Positions 60,955 through 64,000 of a stretch of DNA of 64,000 nt are shown here, piece by piece; the first letter of the stretch is position 1, and every line of letters starts with the position of its first letter. The position numbers were made by a program, and so were the translations under genes. The stretch comes from Bacillus sp. FJAT-28004 (GTDB taxonomy: Bacteria > Bacillota > Bacilli > Paenibacillales > Paenibacillaceae), in contig NZ_LGHP01000001.1 in assembly GCF_001280845.1 (NCBI RefSeq), positions 4,381,777-4,445,776 on the forward strand, read 5' to 3'. The notes under the pieces are model-generated. The model did no database searches. It was not told the DNA's origin and was given only the letters and a program-made list of their open reading frames with translations.

Positions 60955-61953
60955 ATGCTCAACTACATAGGCAACCGTGTGCTGCAGTTGATTCCGCTGC
61001 TCATCGCGATCAGCATTATTGTCTTTTTCATTATCCAACTGCCTCCTGGAGATTTTCTTGAAACCTATATTCAGCAGTTGGAGTTGTCAGGTACGGCCGT
61101 AGATGAAGGCACCATTCTAAATTTGCAGAGACAGTACGGCCTGGATCAGCCTTTTATCATGCAGTATCTGATCTGGATGAAAAACATGCTGCTGGAGGGG
61201 GACCTGGGAAGGTCTTTCCAATGGAATCTACCCGTGTCCGAAGTGCTTGGTGATCGTCTTTTGCTGACAATGGTCATTTCAGTCATTTCATTAATTTTCG
61301 TTTGGATTGTTGCAATTCCGATCGGGATTTATTCCGCCACCCACCAGTATTCGATATTGGATTATGTGTTTACTTTCATTGGCTTCATCGGACTTGCGGT
61401 TCCTGGTTTTCTGATCGCCTTGCTCATCCTTTATGTCGTATTTGTCAATACAGGCGTGTCGATAACAGGACTATTCTCACCGGAATACGTGGATGCCCCT
61501 TGGAGCATGGCCAAAGTGCTTGACATGCTTCCCAGGCTTGTTCTACCCGTCGTCCTGATCGGCATGTCCGGTACAGCGGGACTCATCCGGGTCATGCGCG
61601 GCATGCTGCTTGACGAACTATCGAAGCAGTATGTCATAACGGCGCGTGCCAAAGGGGTCGAAGAAGGGAAGTTGCTGTATAAGTACCCGGTTCGGATGGC
61701 GATAAATCCACTGATCAGCACGATCGGCTGGACGCTGCCCGCACTCATTTCGGGTGAAGCGATCGTATCAATTGTTCTGAATACCCCGACGACGGGGCCA
61801 ATCCTCTTGCGTGCTCTGATGTTCCAAGATATGTATCTAGCCGGTAGCTTCCTGCTCATCCTTAGTGTATTGACGGTTCTCGGAACGCTGCTGTCCGACA
61901 TTCTACTAGCGTGGCTTGACCCGCGGATTCGTTTTGGGGGGGTTGCGGATTGA
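60955..61953 (+). CDS. Opp/Dpp-type ABC permease (first subunit)
   Basis: This 332-residue DppB/OppB-type permease has an N-terminal helix (LIPLLIAISIIVFFIIQLPPGDF), the family segment YGLDQPFIMQYLIWMKNML..GDLGRSF and the coupling motif VITARAKGVEEGKLLYKYPVRMAINPL. Six membrane helices are predicted. AAAGGAGG precedes ATG. It overlaps the next permease gene by 4 bp. Confidence 0.92.
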   Translation: MLNYIGNRVLQLIPLLIAISIIVFFIIQLPPGDFLETYIQQLELSGTAVDEGTILNLQRQYGLDQPFIMQYLIWMKNMLLEGDLGRSFQWNLPVSEVLGDRLLLTMVISVISLIFVWIVAIPIGIYSATHQYSILDYVFTFIGFIGLAVPGFLIALLILYVVFVNTGVSITGLFSPEYVDAPWSMAKVLDMLPRLVLPVVLIGMSGTAGLIRVMRGMLLDELSKQYVITARAKGVEEGKLLYKYPVRMAINPLISTIGWTLPALISGEAIVSIVLNTPTTGPILLRALMFQDMYLAGSFLLILSVLTVLGTLLSDILLAWLDPRIRFGGVAD

Positions 61954-63107
61954 ATACAGTACTTGAAAAATGGAAGTCGTACCGGTTTAGATCAAAAACA
62001 ACTAAGAAGCCTGAAAAAATGGAAGCTTTCGAAGTTGCCTCGCAATGGCAGCTGATGTGGTGGAAATTCAAGAAACATAAGATGGCTATGTTTGCGGCGA
62101 TCGTGCTGATTCTCTTGTATCTGACCGCCATCTTCTGTGAGTTTTTGTCACCGAAAGTTCCGCTAGAACGATTTTCCGAATACAAGAATGCGCCGCCACA
62201 GGGCATTCACTTTTACAGCAAGGAAACGGGATTCAGCCTCCGTCCCTTCGTATACGACATGAATATGTCGATGGATCAAAAGACGTTTCGCCGTACTTTC
62301 CAAGAGGATAAATCCAAGCCGTATTATATTCATTTTTTCATAAAAGGCCCGGAATATAAAATGTGGGGTTTATTTAATTCAGACATTCATTTATTCGGGA
62401 CCAAAGATCCTAATGCCCCGATGTTTCTAGCGGGAACCGACGATCTCGGCCGTGACCTCCTGACGCGAATGCTTTATGGAGGGAGGGTCTCTCTGGCTTT
62501 CGGTATTCTTGGAATTGTCTTTACTCTGGTACTCGGATTACTGCTCGGGGGCCTTTCCGGCTACCTTGGAGGTCTTACGGATACCGTCATACAGCGTACG
62601 ATCGATCTGTTGATCTGTATCCCCACCATCCCGTTATGGATGGCCTTAGCTGCGGCAATGCCGCGAAACTGGTCAGCGCTGGAGATTTATTTTGGCATGA
62701 TTATCATTTTCTCGATCATAGGATGGACGGGACTTGCTAGGGTCGTAAGGGGTAAAATCTTATCCTTGCGAGAAGAAGACTTTACGATGGCGGCTCGTTT
62801 GGCAGGAGCGAGTGACATGCGGATTGTGACCAAACACCTTCTGCCTTCCTTTGCCAGCTATATCATTGTCAGTATAACGTTATCAATCCCGGCTACCATA
62901 CTCGGTGAAACCGCGCTCAGCTTTCTCGGAATCGGACTGATGCCGCCGGTGGTCAGTTGGGGCGTCCTCCTCCAGGATGCTCAGAATCTGGAGACGCTGG
63001 CTTACCACCCTTGGTTGTTGTGGCCTACTTCACTTATCATATTGACGGTGCTGATGTTCAACTTTCTCGGAGACGGCCTTCGTGATGCAGCCGACCCCTA
63101 CAAATAA
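61950..63107 (+). CDS. Opp/Dpp-type ABC permease (second subunit)
   Basis: This 385-residue OppC-type permease begins at TTG overlapping the previous stop codon. It has a cytoplasmic N-terminal arm, one helix (MAMFAAIVLILLYLTAIFCEFL), a ~90-residue external insertion (KNAPPQGIHFYS to IHLFGT) and the core with AGTDDLGRDLLTRMLYGGRVSL and coupling motif FTMAARLAGASDMRIVTKHLLP. The long insertion is seen in permeases of family-5 oligosaccharide systems. Confidence 0.92.
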   Translation: MNTVLEKWKSYRFRSKTTKKPEKMEAFEVASQWQLMWWKFKKHKMAMFAAIVLILLYLTAIFCEFLSPKVPLERFSEYKNAPPQGIHFYSKETGFSLRPFVYDMNMSMDQKTFRRTFQEDKSKPYYIHFFIKGPEYKMWGLFNSDIHLFGTKDPNAPMFLAGTDDLGRDLLTRMLYGGRVSLAFGILGIVFTLVLGLLLGGLSGYLGGLTDTVIQRTIDLLICIPTIPLWMALAAAMPRNWSALEIYFGMIIIFSIIGWTGLARVVRGKILSLREEDFTMAARLAGASDMRIVTKHLLPSFASYIIVSITLSIPATILGETALSFLGIGLMPPVVSWGVLLQDAQNLETLAYHPWLLWPTSLIILTVLMFNFLGDGLRDAADPYK

Positions 63108-63119
63108 GGAGGGCTATCC

Positions 63120-64000
63120 ATGAGTGTGGATGTAAAAAAACAATTCGCCGGCGCTGGCGCTGCAAACTCGGACGTTATTCTGGAGGTTAAAGACTTAAAG
63201 GTCCATTTCCATCTTAATGAAGGAAAGCTAAAATCAGTAGACGGCGTGAACCTCACGATTCGAAAAGGGAAGACGCTGGGCATCGTCGGAGAGAGCGGGT
63301 GCGGCAAAAGCGTTACTTCTCAGGCGCTGCTCCGCATCGTGCCGCTTCCGGGAACAGTGGAGGGCCAGATTCTATTAAAGCGGGGGAGCGCGGGCAATTC
63401 GGAGACGGTCGACTTAGTTAAACTCGATGACAGGGGAAAAGAAATCCGAAGTATCCGAGGCGGAGAGATCGCGATGATCTTCCAGGAGCCAATGAAGGCG
63501 TTCTCACCTATTCATACGGTTGGTAATCAGATCATTGAGGCCGTTCTTCTCCATCGGACAAAAGATGATTCGGAGGCCAGAAGCATAGCGCTTGAGACGC
63601 TTCAAAGCGTCGGCATGTCCAATCCTGAGCAGCGGATGAACGAATTTCCGCATCAACTGTCCGGCGGGATGAGACAACGGGCGATGATCGCCATGGCCCT
63701 GGCGTCCCATCCGAATATACTCATTGCAGACGAACCGACTACGGCACTAGACGTGACCGTTCAGGCTCAGGTACTGCAACTAATCAACGAGCTGAAGGAA
63801 AATACGGGGACATCCGTCATTTTTATTACCCATGATCTGGGTGTAATCGCAGAGATGTCCGATGATGTCGCAGTAATGTATTTAGGTAAAGTCGTAGAAT
63901 ATACCGATGTGGATACGCTTTTCTATGGCGCACGGCATCCCTATACGAAAGCTTTGTTACACTCTATTCCTTCCGTTTCCAGCAGAAACAAACGTTTGGA
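63120..64000 (+). CDS. Opp/Dpp-type ABC ATPase, cut off by window end
   Basis: The first 293 codons of an OppD/DppD-type ATPase are in the window, with no stop before base 64000. Walker A is GESGCGKSV, the Q-loop [12 protein letters not shown], the signature [15 protein letters not shown] and Walker [16 protein letters not shown], with the switch His in ITHDLG. The C-terminal oligopeptide-transporter extension begins at [22 protein letters not shown] precedes ATG 63120, 12 bp after the permease gene. A partner OppF-type ATPase probably follows beyond the window. Confidence 0.93.
   Translation, partial: MSVDVKKQFAGAGAANSDVILEVKDLKVHFHLNEGKLKSVDGVNLTIRKGKTLGIVGESGCGKSVTSQALLRIVPLPGTVEGQILLKRGSAGNSETVDLVKLDDRGKEIRSIRGGEIAMIFQEPMKAFSPIHTVGNQIIEAVLLHRTKDDSEARSIALETLQSVGMSNPEQRMNEFPHQLSGGMRQRAMIAMALASHPNILIADEPTTALDVTVQAQVLQLINELKENTGTSVIFITHDLGVIAEMSDDVAVMYLGKVVEYTDVDTLFYGARHPYTKALLHSIPSVSSRNKRL

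Overview
The window looks like chromosomal DNA of a Paenibacillus-type member of the Bacillales. The evidence is the strong GGAGG-type ribosome binding sites, the Bacillus-style gene sets (fadF-fadN-fadA-fadE, deoB-nupNOPQ), a Btr-like siderophore regulator, several large membrane AraC/sugar-transport loci, catabolite-repression (cre) boxes, and rho-independent terminators after most transcription units. No rRNA, tRNA, CRISPR array or complete insertion sequence was found.

Layout. 0-12 kb: an 11-copy GC-rich tandem repeat abuts and overlaps the 3' end of etfB. Divergent from etfB is a complete fatty-acid beta-oxidation operon: fadF (membrane Fe-S oxidoreductase), fadN, fadA, fadE, an acyl-CoA ligase and a hotdog thioesterase. 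A cre box lies in the divergent promoter region. 12-16.5 kb: small conserved genes, a type I methionine aminopeptidase, a cysteine-rich pentapeptide-repeat protein, a four-copy inverted repeat cluster, a methyltransferase and a broken short-chain dehydrogenase. 16.5-25 kb: a galactoside locus made of a membrane-bound AraC regulator, a GH42 beta-galactosidase, two permeases and a lipoprotein, with a shared repeated RTGAAC motif upstream of regulator, enzyme and transporter. 25-34 kb: nucleoside salvage, with deoD and a Crp/Fnr regulator facing deoB-nupNOPQ-NCS2 permease; a TGTGA-N6-TCACA palindrome lies upstream of deoD.

34-53 kb is an accessory, partly decayed zone. It holds a MXKDX-type lipoprotein, a two-component system coupled to a haem-b/molybdopterin fusion oxidoreductase, a probable secreted toxin with immunity partner, a Fur-controlled siderophore-binding lipoprotein plus Btr-type regulator without permeases, an aminoglycoside phosphotransferase-like gene, an FAD oxidoreductase, a frameshifted L25 gene, a DJ-1 protein, an orphan trpB and an intact sulfurtransferase. 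Scattered through the zone, always on the plus strand, are five partial copies of the sulfurtransferase 3' end and/or its terminator and trailer, plus an internal pseudogene fragment of a related sulfurtransferase. This suggests repeated insertion or duplication at that 3' end and is the most unusual pattern in the window.

53-64 kb: an (alpha/alpha)6-barrel glycosidase-like protein, a macrolide-efflux-type MFS transporter, and a second carbohydrate locus (Gfo/Idh/MocA oxidoreductase, AraC regulator, cre-controlled family-5 binding protein, Opp-type permeases, and an ATPase cut off by the window end).
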